NCBI GenBank assembly: GCA_947383695.1
Contig: OX376642.1
Location: 992,001-1,056,000, forward strand
DNA from: Actinomycetes bacterium
GTDB taxonomy: Bacteria; Actinomycetota; Actinomycetes; Nanopelagicales; Nanopelagicaceae
Direction of reading: 5' to 3'
Length of the DNA: 64,000 bases
Position numbers and translations under genes: made by a program. The notes beneath the pieces are model-generated. The model had not been told where the DNA came from and searched no databases. It was given only the letters and a program-made list of their open reading frames with translations. Below are positions 15,563-25,373 of this stretch, in pieces (position 1 is the stretch's first letter; each line of letters opens with the position of its first letter).

Positions 15563-16347
15563 TAACGTGCACTCACCTTGTTAGTTAGTTCGCCGAGTCC
15601 TTCAATAGCCATCGTTGCCTTTTCGCCAGCCACCATCGGGCCGATTCCAGCAGGTGTTCCGGTCAAAATTATGTCGCCTGGCAACAAGGTCATGACACGA
15701 GAAACAAAGTTAACAATTGTTGGAACATCAAAGATCATGTCGCTGATCTGCGCAGATTGCTTTACCTCACCTGCGATAGTTGCTGTGATCTTTTGTGTAC
15801 CTGGAACAAAATCGGTATCAACCCATGGACCAATTGGGCAGAAGGTATCGAAGCCCTTTGCGCGGGTCCATTGGCCATCCTTCTTTTGTAAATCACGAGC
15901 GGTGACATCATTGGCGATTGTGTACCCAAAGATCACATCGTTGACTCGCTCGACCGGAACATCTTTGCAAATTCTTCCGATAACAATTGCAAGCTCTGCT
16001 TCATGATCAATTCGCTCCGACATCTCTGGCCACACGATGGTGTCATTTGGGCCGATAACTGATGTGTTTGGCTTTAGAAAAATGATGGGTTCTTCTGGAA
16101 CAACCCCACCCATTTCAGCGGCGTGATCTGCGTAGTTTTTACCGATGCAGACAACCTTTGACCGAGGGATGATTGGGGCTAGAAGGCGAACCTTGTTGAG
16201 TTCGATCTTCGCCGCTGTCTTTTGAATACCTGAGTAGATCGGATCACCACTGATGATGCTGATCGTTGCATCATCTTCAAGGACGCCAAAGAGTGGATCT
16301 TGGCCTAAGCCAGCGTCAGGACCTGGGGTGAATCGAACAATGCGCAT
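15562..16347 (-). CDS. Fumarylacetoacetate hydrolase-family protein
   Basis: A 261-residue protein of the FAH family. The N-terminal third is variable. The core has VVCIGKNYADHAAEMG, then metal ligands in IDHEAELAIVIG and NDVTARDLQ, and a final GDIILTGTPAGIG. Members hydrolyse or decarboxylate diketo acids (acylpyruvase, HpcE or oxaloacetate decarboxylase types). The GxNYxxHxxE form suggests an acylpyruvase-like activity, but this is not certain. It has its own leaderless promoter and shares a one-base junction with gltX. Confidence 0.88.
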   Translation of the reverse strand: MRIVRFTPGPDAGLGQDPLFGVLEDDATISIISGDPIYSGIQKTAAKIELNKVRLLAPIIPRSKVVCIGKNYADHAAEMGGVVPEEPIIFLKPNTSVIGPNDTIVWPEMSERIDHEAELAIVIGRICKDVPVERVNDVIFGYTIANDVTARDLQKKDGQWTRAKGFDTFCPIGPWVDTDFVPGTQKITATIAGEVKQSAQISDMIFDVPTIVNFVSRVMTLLPGDIILTGTPAGIGPMVAGEKATMAIEGLGELTNKVSAR

Positions 16348-16353
16348 TCGATA

Positions 16354-16359
16354 ATTCTA
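16354..16359 (-). promoter_or_regulatory. -10 element, leaderless promoter of FAH-gltX
   Basis: TAGAAT on the minus strand, six bases from ATG 16347. It lies just before the end of the CNNM gene. Confidence 0.62.
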
Positions 16360-16362
16360 TCG

Positions 16363-17640
16363 TTACTCGGCGTCTTCAATCTCTTCTTCAAGCCGTTCAA
16401 CCAAAACCGATGAAATTCTGCGGCGACGGCCTAATGGGCGCTCTGATGTAATTGCCCAGCCTTCCCACGAGATCGTAGATCCCGCGATTGGTACACGACC
16501 TAGCTTTTGCGCCATTAATCCGCCAACGCTGTCGATATCTTCATAATCGCTTTTTTCAATTTCAATCTTTAACTCATCAGCTAAATCTTCAATATGCAAG
16601 CTGGCTTTGGCACGGGCTTTATCCTGCGATAGCCATGTGAACTCTTCATCGCCATCATCAAACTCATCTTCGATCTCACCAACGATCTCTTCAATAATGT
16701 CTTCAATAGTGATGATTCCAGCGGTTCCACCATATTCATCAACAACGATGGCAAGGTGAATCTGATTCTTCTGCATCTCTTTGAGCAGATCATCAGCCAT
16801 CTTGATTTCAGGAACAAAGTTGGCAGGACGCATGTGCATTTCAATGCTCTCGCTTTGTTCAGCCTCATGATGATCCAAAACGCGCTTTGCAAGATCCTTC
16901 ACATAAACAATTCCCACGATGTTATCGACGCTGTCTCCAATAACAGGAATACGTGAATATCCGCTGCGAAGTGCAAGTGATAGGCCTTGACGCAAGGTCT
17001 TGTCCTTTTCTACCCACACCATGTCGGTGCGAGGAACCATGAGTTCGCGAACCAGGGTGTCACCTAGTTCAAATACTGAGTGAATCATCTCGTGCTCATC
17101 AGACTCCACCAGTCCACGTTCATGTGCTTGATCTACCAGATCGCGAAGTTCAGCTTCTGAGGTAAATGGGCCTGAACGAAAACCCTTACCTGGTGTTAAA
17201 GCATTTCCGACTGAGATAAGAATTTTTGTAACGGGGCCTAATAGGAAAGCCATTCCGTAGGCAACGATGATTCCGTAGCGGGCGTACTTATGTGGTTGCT
17301 GCTTTCCTAAGGTACGTGGTCCAACACCAACGACTACATAAGAAAGCACAACCATGATCGCAACAGTTAACGCCATTGCCTGAGCAGATGGATAGTTGCG
17401 CAGCAAAATAACAGCTAACAAAACCGTTGCGGTAAATTCGCACAGTTTACGAACCAGCAGAATCACATTCAGGTAGCGAGCAGGCTGTGCGCTGTACTTG
17501 CGTAGCAACGCTCCCCCGCGCTTGCCTTCAAGCTCATCAATCACAATTCGCGAAATAGAGGTCAGCGCTGATTCGCTGGCGGCAAGAAACCCTGCAAAAA
17601 CAAGCAGAAGAATGATGCTAGCTATTGCTATCGGACTCAT
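16363..17640 (-). CDS. CNNM/CorC-type transporter-associated protein (hemolysin family)
   Basis: A 425-residue protein. An N-terminal CNNM (DUF21) membrane domain with four segments covers residues about 1-155. A CBS pair follows ([41 protein letters not shown]). The C-terminal CorC_HlyC domain includes [15 protein letters not shown]. Family members act in magnesium export or regulate it; the hemolysin label is historical. ATG 17640 overlaps the ybeY stop by four bases (ATGA), which favours it over an ATG five codons upstream inside ybeY. The neighbourhood phoH-ybeY-CNNM is conserved in many bacteria. Confidence 0.9.
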   Translation of the reverse strand: MSPIAIASIILLLVFAGFLAASESALTSISRIVIDELEGKRGGALLRKYSAQPARYLNVILLVRKLCEFTATVLLAVILLRNYPSAQAMALTVAIMVVLSYVVVGVGPRTLGKQQPHKYARYGIIVAYGMAFLLGPVTKILISVGNALTPGKGFRSGPFTSEAELRDLVDQAHERGLVESDEHEMIHSVFELGDTLVRELMVPRTDMVWVEKDKTLRQGLSLALRSGYSRIPVIGDSVDNIVGIVYVKDLAKRVLDHHEAEQSESIEMHMRPANFVPEIKMADDLLKEMQKNQIHLAIVVDEYGGTAGIITIEDIIEEIVGEIEDEFDDGDEEFTWLSQDKARAKASLHIEDLADELKIEIEKSDYEDIDSVGGLMAQKLGRVPIAGSTISWEGWAITSERPLGRRRRISSVLVERLEEEIEDAE

Positions 17641-18074
17641 GATCTCTTTTCCCATTCGGTAACTATCTTTTCCTGTAAATCAAACATGATCTTTTCTTCA
17701 GATTTATCTGCATGGTCGTAACCAATGATGTGAAGCAAACCGTGTGTAGCCAAGATATAGATCTCATGCTCAGTTGAATGACCTTGTTGAAGCGCTTGTG
17801 CTGCAGCAACTACAGGGCTAATCACGATGTCTCCAAGAGTTACAGCCTCCCCTGGCTCTTCAGGCATATCCATCGGGAATGACAAAACATCGGTTGTTCC
17901 TGGCTCATCCATCCACTTGATATGAAGTTCCGTCATGTAATCATCTTCAACAAAGGCGATATTTAAATCGCAATCAGGGTTTAGCTCCAGCGCATTCATA
18001 GCGTGTGTCATCAGAGAGGTAATTTCAGTAGTTGGAACTAGCTGCCCTGAAGTATTAGTAACTTCAATTGTCAT
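17637..18074 (-). CDS. ybeY: Endoribonuclease YbeY
   Basis: A 145-residue zinc-dependent endoribonuclease. The metal site HGLLHIIGYDH (about residues 116-126) gives the three histidines, and DVLSFPMD marks the substrate groove. YbeY takes part in 16S rRNA 3' maturation and ribosome quality control. It follows phoH with no gap and is coupled by ATGA to the CNNM gene. The length is normal for the family. Confidence 0.95.
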   Translation of the reverse strand: MTIEVTNTSGQLVPTTEITSLMTHAMNALELNPDCDLNIAFVEDDYMTELHIKWMDEPGTTDVLSFPMDMPEEPGEAVTLGDIVISPVVAAAQALQQGHSTEHEIYILATHGLLHIIGYDHADKSEEKIMFDLQEKIVTEWEKRS

Positions 18075-19055
18075 TTATTGCCGAATCGGACGCAATGCTT
18101 GTCGTTGTTCATCAAATCGGTCATAGGCCTTAACGATGTCACCAATCAAGCGGTGGCGGACAACATCTTCAGCTGTAAGTTCCAGAAAGGCAATGTCATC
18201 AATATCTTTCAAGATATCTCTGATGACGCGAAGGCCAGAGTTCTGTCCATTAGGTAAATCAATCTGAGTCACATCGCCTGTAACAACCATCTTTGAGCCA
18301 AATCCAAGACGGGTCAGGAACATCTTCATCTGCTCTGGTGTGGTGTTTTGAGCCTCATCCAAAATAACAAAAGCATCATTTAAAGTACGTCCGCGCATGT
18401 AGGCAAGCGGTGCAACTTCGATTACACCTGATTGCATTAAACGTGGAATCGAATCGATATCGATCATGTCATGTAGCGCATCAAATAATGGACGCAGGTA
18501 TGGATCGATCTTCTCGCTCAATGTTCCAGGCAAGAAACCAAGGTGCTCCCCCGCTTCAACTGCAGGGCGGGTCAAGATAATTCTGTTGATCTTCTTTGCA
18601 TTCAGCGCAGCAACCGCCATCGCCATCGCAAGATATGTCTTACCAGTACCGGCAGGGCCGATACCAAAGGTGATTGTGTGATCCTCAATTGCGTCAACAT
18701 AACGCTTTTGATTTGCAGTCTTTGGGCGAATTGTTCGACCGCGGTTGCTAACAATGTTCAGCGACATTACCTCTGCAGGGTGATCAACCGGCTTGTGCTC
18801 CAGCATTTCAATAGCGCGATTAACTGCATCTACGTTCAGGATATTGCCACTACGAATAACAACCATGAGCTCGTTAAAGAGATTTTCTAATTTGGCGCAA
18901 TCTGCATGTGGGCCGCGAAGAGTAATTTCATTTCCGCGAACGGTGATGTTGACCGAAGGGAATGCCGCTTCGATTGTTCGCAGATTGTCATCATGCGGAC
19001 CTACAACAGCAACCATTGGAATGGCGTTAGGTACGGTGATCAGCGTTCGCTCCAT
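18075..19055 (-). CDS. phoH: PhoH-family ATPase
   Basis: A 326-residue protein with an N-terminal KH-like region (residues about 10-70). The PhoH P-loop ATPase has Walker A GPAGTGKTYLAMA and a Walker B-type FVILDEAQNT. LTRPAVEAGEHLGFLPG is a family hallmark. It is the PhoL type that accompanies YbeY and probably assists RNA handling. It is separated from the HIT gene by 18 bases and abuts ybeY. Confidence 0.93.
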   Translation of the reverse strand: MERTLITVPNAIPMVAVVGPHDDNLRTIEAAFPSVNITVRGNEITLRGPHADCAKLENLFNELMVVIRSGNILNVDAVNRAIEMLEHKPVDHPAEVMSLNIVSNRGRTIRPKTANQKRYVDAIEDHTITFGIGPAGTGKTYLAMAMAVAALNAKKINRIILTRPAVEAGEHLGFLPGTLSEKIDPYLRPLFDALHDMIDIDSIPRLMQSGVIEVAPLAYMRGRTLNDAFVILDEAQNTTPEQMKMFLTRLGFGSKMVVTGDVTQIDLPNGQNSGLRVIRDILKDIDDIAFLELTAEDVVRHRLIGDIVKAYDRFDEQRQALRPIRQ

Positions 19056-19073
19056 ATGCGGATAAATCTATCT

Positions 19074-19421
19074 TTAACCGGGTGGCCATGCCATTGGACG
19101 ACCGCCCAATAGATGTAGGTGAGCGTGGAAAACGCTCTGACCAGCGTCAGCGCCGGTGTTAAAGACGGTTCGGTAGCCGTTCAGACCGCGTTCCGTAGCG
19201 ATCTGCTCGGCGGCCAAAAATAGGTCTGCGGTGATGGTCGCGCTATTGCGAGCAACCCCTGCCGCATTTTCAGTATGCAACGTTGGAATCAAAAGAACAT
19301 GTGTTGGCGCTTGCGGATTTAAATCATTAAATGCAACAACATTTTCATTGCGCAAAACGATATCTGCTGGGATCTCACCTTCAATAATTTTGCAGAAGAT
19401 GCAGTTGGGATCTAAAGCCAC
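19074..19421 (-). CDS. HIT-family nucleotide hydrolase/transferase
   Basis: A 115-residue protein with CIFCKIIEGEIPA at the N-terminus and the histidine triad HAHLHLLGG near the C-terminus, the pattern of the HINT branch, which cleaves AMP-type phosphoramidates. The start is GTG, four bases after the rsmE stop. It belongs to the dnaJ-rsmE-HIT-phoH-ybeY run. Confidence 0.92.
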   Translation of the reverse strand: MALDPNCIFCKIIEGEIPADIVLRNENVVAFNDLNPQAPTHVLLIPTLHTENAAGVARNSATITADLFLAAEQIATERGLNGYRTVFNTGADAGQSVFHAHLHLLGGRPMAWPPG

Positions 19422-19425
19422 GTAA

Positions 19426-20136
19426 TTACCATACCTTCAAAAGCGCAGAAACCGCTGATACCGCTGCGATTCCAGCATGTGCCGAACGCAAGATTGGGCG
19501 ACCCATAAGGGCAACCTTCGCACCTGCAGCTTCAAAGGCTGCAAGCTCTTCATCGGTTATTCCGCCTTCAGGGCCGATAATGATTAATAGATGCTGCACA
19601 TTGTGAGATGAGATTTGATCAGAAAGTTTGTGTGTTGCGCTCTCATGAAAAGCGATCGCTAGATCACTTAACTTAATCGCTTCACAAATCTGAGAGGTGG
19701 TTGCCAATGGCGTTACTTCTGGAATTCTAAAACGTCGAGATTGCTTACTTGCTTCGCGGGCTGTTACTGCAAACTTATCTGTGCCCTTACCAATACTGCG
19801 GGTAGCTGCCCACGGAACAATGCGATCAACACCAGCTTCAGTTAATAACTCAATCGCCTCTTTAGAACGATCACCTTTTGGAAGTGCTTGCACAACTGTA
19901 ATTGTTGTTGGAAGCGCTTCTTGGAAACCTGAATCAATGACCTGTACCTGCATCGATTTCTTAGAAACTTCGATCGCCTTTACTTGTGACCATGCACCTT
20001 GACCATCGCTAAGCATGAATTCGGCACCGGCCTGCATCCGCAACACACGGATCGCATGGTTGGCGTCATCATTGGCGAATTCGTAATGAGCTCCAACGCT
20101 TGTTGGAAGGTCATCTACGAAAAAGAGTGTGAACAT
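19426..20136 (-). CDS. rsmE: 16S rRNA (uracil(1498)-N3)-methyltransferase
   Basis: A 236-residue SPOUT methyltransferase. The N-terminal PUA-like part contains HAIRVLRMQAG. The knot domain shows IIGPEGGITDEEL and a closing MGRPILRSAHAGIAAV, which form the SAM-binding trefoil. It methylates U1498 of 16S rRNA. Its ATG overlaps the dnaJ stop by one base (TAATG). A dnaJ-rsmE pairing is common among Gram-positive bacteria. Confidence 0.94.
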   Translation of the reverse strand: MFTLFFVDDLPTSVGAHYEFANDDANHAIRVLRMQAGAEFMLSDGQGAWSQVKAIEVSKKSMQVQVIDSGFQEALPTTITVVQALPKGDRSKEAIELLTEAGVDRIVPWAATRSIGKGTDKFAVTAREASKQSRRFRIPEVTPLATTSQICEAIKLSDLAIAFHESATHKLSDQISSHNVQHLLIIIGPEGGITDEELAAFEAAGAKVALMGRPILRSAHAGIAAVSAVSALLKVW

Positions 20137-21248
20137 TACTTGTTAAACACTCCCTTGATCTTGCTGAAGATCGAACCATCTTGTCCCTTTACATGGGCAT
20201 CACTTGATTTTTCTCCACGCAGATCAGCAAATTTACGAAGCAGAGCTTCTTCCTCTTTGTTCAGCTTTGTAGGTGTGTGAACCTCGATATGAACAATTAA
20301 GTCACCACGATCTCCGCGGCGCAAACGGGTCATTCCCTTGCCCTTGATTACTACTGGGGTTCCACTTTGAGTTCCAGGCTTTATCTGAACATCGACAGGG
20401 CCATCTAATGATTCAACGGTCACGGTTGTTCCAAGTGATGCTGCAACCATGCTGATATCAATCTGCATATGCAAGGTGTCGCCTTCACGAACTAAATACT
20501 CGTGACGTTCTTCAACGATTTCAACATAAAGATCTCCAGCTGGTCCCCCACCGGCACCAACCTCGCCACGACCTGACATCTGAATTCTGTTTCCGGTTTC
20601 AACACCAGCAGGAATCTTCACATCAATTGTTTGACGGCTACGAACACGACCTTCGCCAGCACATTCGCGACATGGGCTCTTAATAACGCTGCCATATCCA
20701 TTACATGTATTACATGGGCGTGAAGTCATTACCTGACCGATTACTGAGCGAACAACTTGTTGTGTTTCGCCACGTCCCTTACACACCAAACACATTTCAG
20801 GATGGTCTCCATCTTGGCAACCTGTTCCGGTGCACTTGGGACAAACAACCGCTGAATCAACTGTTATCTCACGCTCTGTTCCAAAACAGGCCTCATTGAG
20901 ATCTACTTGAATTCGAATAAGTGAATCTTGTCCTGCACGTGTGCGAGGTCGAGGTCCACGAGATCCGCCTCCACCAAAGAATGCATCCATGATGTCGCTG
21001 AATCCGCCACCAAAGTTTGCTCCCCCAAATCCACCACCAAAGCCACTGCCACCCATGTCATAGCTCTGTCGCTTTTGTGGATCGCTCAAAACATCGTAAG
21101 CCTCGGTTACTTCCTTAAACTTTTCCTGCGTATGGGGATCAGGGTTCACATCCGGGTGTAGTTCTCGCGCTAATTTGCGATACGCCTTCTTGATTTCATC
21201 AGCGGTTGCACCTTTAGTTACACCTAAAGTCTCGTAATGATCTGCCAC
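20136..21248 (-). CDS. dnaJ: Chaperone DnaJ
   Basis: A 370-residue type I J-protein. The J domain has HPDVNPD (HPD near residue 33), followed by a Gly/Phe-rich linker. Four zinc-binding repeats appear (CPKCTGTG, CLVCKGRG, CNTCNGYG, CRECAGEG), then the C-terminal substrate-binding domains. It delivers unfolded proteins to DnaK and stimulates its ATPase. It starts directly after the hrcA stop. This is the hrcA-linked copy; actinobacterial genomes often carry a second one beside dnaK. Confidence 0.95.
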   Translation of the reverse strand: MADHYETLGVTKGATADEIKKAYRKLARELHPDVNPDPHTQEKFKEVTEAYDVLSDPQKRQSYDMGGSGFGGGFGGANFGGGFSDIMDAFFGGGGSRGPRPRTRAGQDSLIRIQVDLNEACFGTEREITVDSAVVCPKCTGTGCQDGDHPEMCLVCKGRGETQQVVRSVIGQVMTSRPCNTCNGYGSVIKSPCRECAGEGRVRSRQTIDVKIPAGVETGNRIQMSGRGEVGAGGGPAGDLYVEIVEERHEYLVREGDTLHMQIDISMVAASLGTTVTVESLDGPVDVQIKPGTQSGTPVVIKGKGMTRLRRGDRGDLIVHIEVHTPTKLNKEEEALLRKFADLRGEKSSDAHVKGQDGSIFSKIKGVFNK

Positions 21249-21983
21249 TTATGCACCTTCGATTAAGAATCGTCCAACATAGCGAGCAACTGCATCCACT
21301 GCTGCAATGGATCCTGCGTAATCCATACGTGTAGGACCAAGAACTCCCACTGCTCCAAGTTGGGCTGAGTTTGCTCCATACCCAACAGATACTAAAGATG
21401 TTGTTTGCAGATTAGTTTCGATCTGCTCGCGGCCAATGCGAACATGCACAGTTGAGTTTGCCTCATCTAGCAAGCGCATTAAAACTACTTGCTCTTCAAG
21501 AGCTTCAAGAATTGGTGAAAGTGTGAGGCCAAGATCTTCGCCAGAACGTGCCAAGTTGGCAGTTCCCGAAATCGCCATCTTTTCACTGCCGGTGTTTTCT
21601 CCAATGATTGGATAGGTAATAACAGCAACTTGCTTTGTAATATCTGCCAACAACTTTGCAGATCGCTTCATTAACTGCTCAAGATTATTTGCCTCATCTA
21701 AGAAGGTTTCAATCGCGCGACGTTCTGCTGGGGACAATGGCTTGACCGTTGCTAACTTATCTACGAAAACTCGGTAACCAAGATCTGTCGGAATACGCCC
21801 TGCACTTGTGTGTGGTTGAGTAATCAAACCTTCATCTTCAAGAACTGCCATCTCATTGCGAATCGTTGCAGGAGAAATCCCAAGCCCATGGCGTTCTGCG
21901 ATCGCCTTTGAACCGACAGGTTCTTGGGTCGCAACGTACTCATCGACAATTGCGCGGAGGATTTCTAGACGACGTGATGACAT
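21249..21983 (-). CDS. hrcA: Heat-inducible repressor HrcA, internally shortened
   Basis: A 244-residue HrcA, about 95 residues shorter than usual. The winged-helix domain is intact ([20 protein letters not shown], then [18 protein letters not shown] and HTSAGRIPT). The C-terminus is also intact ([42 protein letters not shown]). After KQVAVITYP near residue 125, a linker of about 13 residues jumps to SGTANLAR, skipping the middle of the dimerisation/GAF-like core. The frame is continuous, so this is an in-frame loss, not a frameshift. No CIRCE operator is visible nearby, so its targets lie elsewhere if it still binds DNA. dnaJ follows directly. Confidence 0.88.
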   Translation of the reverse strand: MSSRRLEILRAIVDEYVATQEPVGSKAIAERHGLGISPATIRNEMAVLEDEGLITQPHTSAGRIPTDLGYRVFVDKLATVKPLSPAERRAIETFLDEANNLEQLMKRSAKLLADITKQVAVITYPIIGENTGSEKMAISGTANLARSGEDLGLTLSPILEALEEQVVLMRLLDEANSTVHVRIGREQIETNLQTTSLVSVGYGANSAQLGAVGVLGPTRMDYAGSIAAVDAVARYVGRFLIEGA

Positions 21984-21997
21984 TTGTTCCTAGAGTA

Positions 21998-23116
21998 CTA
22001 GATTGTTATTTCTCGCACGATTCGATCTGCGATCAGACGGCCCGCAGGGCTCAAGATCACACGATCTTCCTGTAACTGCACAAAACCATTCTCACGGTAG
22101 ACAGCTAGAACCTCCAATTGATGGGGTTCTAGAAGCTCAATCTGCAAACCATCGCGCATCCGAATTCCCAGCAGAATTGACTCATCTTTAATCTGCTCTG
22201 CAGTCAGTTGTTCGCTATCCAATACCGGTGTTTCACCAGCGAAAACCTTTTGTTTGTAGGTTGTTGGGTGTTTCACATTCCAGAAACGCTTCGCATCAAT
22301 ATGAGAATGTGCACCAGGCCCTAAGCCCCACCAATTCTTGTTCTCCCAGTAAGCGATGTTGTGACGACATTGATGTCCTGGCTTTGACCAGTTTGATAAC
22401 TCATACCAAGTAAGCCCTTTTTCTTCACACATCTGATCTACTAACAAATACATATCGGCCATTAGATCATCATTGGGCATTGTTAAATCTCCGCGCTTTA
22501 TCTGTGCGGCCAACTTAGTTCCAGTTTCAACGATTAATGCATAGGCGCTGATGTGATCGATATCCAAAGAAAGTGCGTTCTCAACTGTCTCGCGCCAATC
22601 CTCCAGACTCTCCCCCGGTGTTCCGTAGATCAAATCAACACTGATGGATTTAAAGCCCGCAGCACGCGCCATAGTGATCGCTTTTTCAACATTAGCTGGA
22701 TTATGTGTGCGATCCAGTGCTGCCAAGACATGAGGCTTAGCAGATTGCATACCAAATGAGATTCGATTAAATCCAACCTGTAGGTACTCCGCTAATTTTT
22801 CTGCAGTTACTGAATCTGGGTTGGCTTCTAAGGTAACTTCACAATCAGCGGTTAAGCCATTGCGTGCCTTGATCGCTGCGATTACCCGACCTAAATCATG
22901 AGCTGGCAAAAGCGAAGGTGTTCCGCCACCGAAGAAGATTGTTGGTACTGGATCAGTTGGTGCAGCCTCTAGCTCGCGCAGCACCGCATCGATGTAATCA
23001 TTGCTAACGATCTCAAGGGTTGCGCCATCTTGTAACTCTGATGGTGTGTAGGTATTGAAGTCGCAGTAACCGCACCGCTTAATGCAGTACGGGATATGGA
23101 CATAAAAGGAGAGCAT
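21998..23116 (-). CDS. hemW: Heme chaperone HemW (radical SAM)
   Basis: A 372-residue radical-SAM protein of the HemN-like group. The N-terminal YVHIPYCIKRCGYCDF holds the CxxxCxxC cluster site with the extra aromatic-Cys typical of HemW. IFFGGGTPSLL and ISFGMQSA follow, and the HemN C-terminal domain closes it. It is thought to carry heme to respiratory enzymes rather than to oxidise coproporphyrinogen. It overlaps lepA by one base and precedes hrcA by 14 bases, the usual lepA-hemW-hrcA-dnaJ order. Confidence 0.93.
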   Translation of the reverse strand: MLSFYVHIPYCIKRCGYCDFNTYTPSELQDGATLEIVSNDYIDAVLRELEAAPTDPVPTIFFGGGTPSLLPAHDLGRVIAAIKARNGLTADCEVTLEANPDSVTAEKLAEYLQVGFNRISFGMQSAKPHVLAALDRTHNPANVEKAITMARAAGFKSISVDLIYGTPGESLEDWRETVENALSLDIDHISAYALIVETGTKLAAQIKRGDLTMPNDDLMADMYLLVDQMCEEKGLTWYELSNWSKPGHQCRHNIAYWENKNWWGLGPGAHSHIDAKRFWNVKHPTTYKQKVFAGETPVLDSEQLTAEQIKDESILLGIRMRDGLQIELLEPHQLEVLAVYRENGFVQLQEDRVILSPAGRLIADRIVREITI

Positions 23117-24996
23117 TATTGCCCCGCTTTGCGAGCAGCCTTTACCTTTTCGATATCGGCATCGGTTGCAAGGGCTGCAACGAAGGCTTCTTGTGGAACT
23201 TCAACACGTCCCACCATCTTCATGCGCTTCTTACCCTCTTTTTGCTTCTCCAAAAGCTTTCGCTTACGTGAAATGTCTCCACCGTAACACTTAGCTAAAA
23301 CATCCTTACGAATCGCGCGAATACTTTCGCGAGCAATAATGCGAGCACCGATCGCTGCCTGAATAGGAACCTCAAATTGTTGGCGAGGGATTAATTCGCG
23401 AAGTTTTCCAGTCATCATCACGCCATATGCATACGCCTTATCGCGGTGAACAATTGCGCTAAATGCATCAACCGCTTCACCCTGCAACAAGATATCAACC
23501 TTTACCAAGTTACCCTCGGCATCGCCCTTTTCTTCGTAATCCAAAGATGCATAACCCTTTGTGCGGCTCTTGAGCTGATCAAAGAAGTCGAAAACGATTT
23601 CAGCTAATGGAAGGTCGTATCGAATCTCTACGCGATCTTCAGAGATGTAATCCATTCCAAGCAAGATTCCGCGACGATCCTGACATAGCTCCATGATTGT
23701 TCCGATGAACTCAGCTGGTGCAAGGATTGTTGATTTAACAATTGGCTCGTAAACCGCTGCAACCTTTCCATCTGGAAACTCTGAAGGATTGGTAACACGT
23801 ACTTGCTTGCCATCATCCATCGTTACGTTATACACAACGTTGGGTGCGGTCGAAATTAGGTTGAGTTTGTGTTCACGCTCTAGACGTTCGCGAACGATCT
23901 CCATGTGCAAAAGACCTAAGAATCCACAGCGGAATCCAAAGCCAAGTGCTGCAGAGCTTTCTGGCTCGTAAACAAGTGCAGCATCATTGAGCTGTAACTT
24001 GTCGAGCGCTTCACGAAGAATTGGAAAATCCGCACCATCTAATGGGAACAAACCAGAAAAAACCATTGGCTTTGGATCTTTGTAACCAGAAAGTGCCGAC
24101 TTAGTTGGGTTGTTATAAGTGGTAATTGTGTCGCCCACACGTGATTGGCGAACATCCTTCACACCTGTAATTAAGTAGCCTACTTCGCCTACTCCAAGCC
24201 CCTTTGATGCGATTGGTTCTGGAGAAATAACTCCGACTTCTAGAGCTTCATGGCGAACACCGGTTGAAAACATCTGAATCTGTTCACGTGGAGATAAATG
24301 TCCATCAACTACACGCACATAAGTAACTACACCGCGGTATGAGTCATAGACAGAGTCAAAGATAAGTGCACGTGCAGGTGCGTTTGCATCCCCCACTGGT
24401 GCTGGAATTTGAGCAACGATCTGATCAAGTAGTTCTGCTACACCATCGCCGGTTTTTCCTGATACGCGTAAGCAATCCTCAGGTTGGCAACCGATTAACT
24501 TTGCAAGCTCTGCAGCAAACTTTTCAGGTTGTGCGTTAGGCAAATCGATCTTATTGAGCACTGGAATGATTGTGAGATTGTTTTCCATGGCAAGGTAAAG
24601 GTTTGCCAATGTCTGTGCTTCAATTCCTTGCGCGCAATCAACAAGTAGAACAGCACCTTCGCAGGCTGCTAGCGAGCGCGATACTTCATAAGTAAAGTCA
24701 ACGTGACCAGGTGTATCGATCATGTTCAGGATGTACTCCTGACCATCAAGCGAAGAACGCCATGGCAATCGAACCGCTTGAGATTTAATAGTGATTCCGC
24801 GTTCGCGTTCAATATCCATACGATCTAGATATTGCGCGCGCATATTGCGTGCTTCAACTACTTCGGTAATTCCCAACATGCGATCGGCAAGAGTTGATTT
24901 ACCGTGATCAATGTGGGCAATGATGCAAAAGTTACGAATCTGCGCCGGATTGGTTGCTGCTGGTTGTGGCGCCTTAGCAAGTGAAATTGCAGGCAT
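23116..24996 (-). CDS. lepA: Elongation factor 4 (LepA)
   Basis: A 626-residue translational GTPase. The G domain shows [15 protein letters not shown] (G1), a G3 region [15 protein letters not shown] and NKIDLP (G4). The EF-G-like domains and the LepA-specific C-terminus ([20 protein letters not shown]) follow. It acts on ribosomes during initiation or back-translocation. A gap of 32 bases separates it from rpsT, without a visible terminator, so read-through from rpsT is likely. Confidence 0.96.
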   Translation of the reverse strand: MPAISLAKAPQPAATNPAQIRNFCIIAHIDHGKSTLADRMLGITEVVEARNMRAQYLDRMDIERERGITIKSQAVRLPWRSSLDGQEYILNMIDTPGHVDFTYEVSRSLAACEGAVLLVDCAQGIEAQTLANLYLAMENNLTIIPVLNKIDLPNAQPEKFAAELAKLIGCQPEDCLRVSGKTGDGVAELLDQIVAQIPAPVGDANAPARALIFDSVYDSYRGVVTYVRVVDGHLSPREQIQMFSTGVRHEALEVGVISPEPIASKGLGVGEVGYLITGVKDVRQSRVGDTITTYNNPTKSALSGYKDPKPMVFSGLFPLDGADFPILREALDKLQLNDAALVYEPESSAALGFGFRCGFLGLLHMEIVRERLEREHKLNLISTAPNVVYNVTMDDGKQVRVTNPSEFPDGKVAAVYEPIVKSTILAPAEFIGTIMELCQDRRGILLGMDYISEDRVEIRYDLPLAEIVFDFFDQLKSRTKGYASLDYEEKGDAEGNLVKVDILLQGEAVDAFSAIVHRDKAYAYGVMMTGKLRELIPRQQFEVPIQAAIGARIIARESIRAIRKDVLAKCYGGDISRKRKLLEKQKEGKKRMKMVGRVEVPQEAFVAALATDADIEKVKAARKAGQ

Positions 24997-25028
24997 GAAC
25001 CTAGCCTCGCTTTACAGTAGTAAAGGGA

Positions 25029-25298
25029 TTAACGTGCGCCGGCTTTGGCAGCTGCCTTAGCCATTGAAGACTTCTTGTTTGCTGCTGAGTTCTTGTGAAG
25101 AACACCCTTTTGCACTGCAACATCCAGTGACTGTGAAGCAGCGCGGAGTTCAGTGTTGATCGCAGCAGCATCGCCTGCAGCTACAGCGTCGCGGAACTTA
25201 CGGACGGCGGTCTTGATAGATGAGCTCACAGACTTGTTGCGAAGGCGTGCCTTCTCGTTGGTCTTGATGCGCTTGATCTGAGACTTGATATTTGCCAC
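25029..25298 (-). CDS. rpsT: Ribosomal protein S20
   Basis: An 89-residue basic helical protein: [20 protein letters not shown] at the start, then [20 protein letters not shown]. It binds 16S rRNA in the small subunit. The start is GTG at 25298 with GGAGAA upstream; the frame is open to 25361, but residues before VANIKSQ are not conserved and look like leader. lepA lies downstream, as in many bacteria. Confidence 0.94.
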   Translation of the reverse strand: MANIKSQIKRIKTNEKARLRNKSVSSSIKTAVRKFRDAVAAGDAAAINTELRAASQSLDVAVQKGVLHKNSAANKKSSMAKAAAKAGAR

Positions 25299-25373
25299 GT
25301 GCGTAGTTCTCCGAACTTTAGGTTGAGGGGTAAGGGTACCCATTTGAGCGCTTATGCTCAAATTGGGCTTCTG

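Noticed and set aside
21960-22000. CIRCE operator before hrcA
   Set aside because: Only a short imperfect palindrome (CTAGAGTACTAG) is there; the TTAGCACTC-N9-GAGTGCTAA arms are missing.
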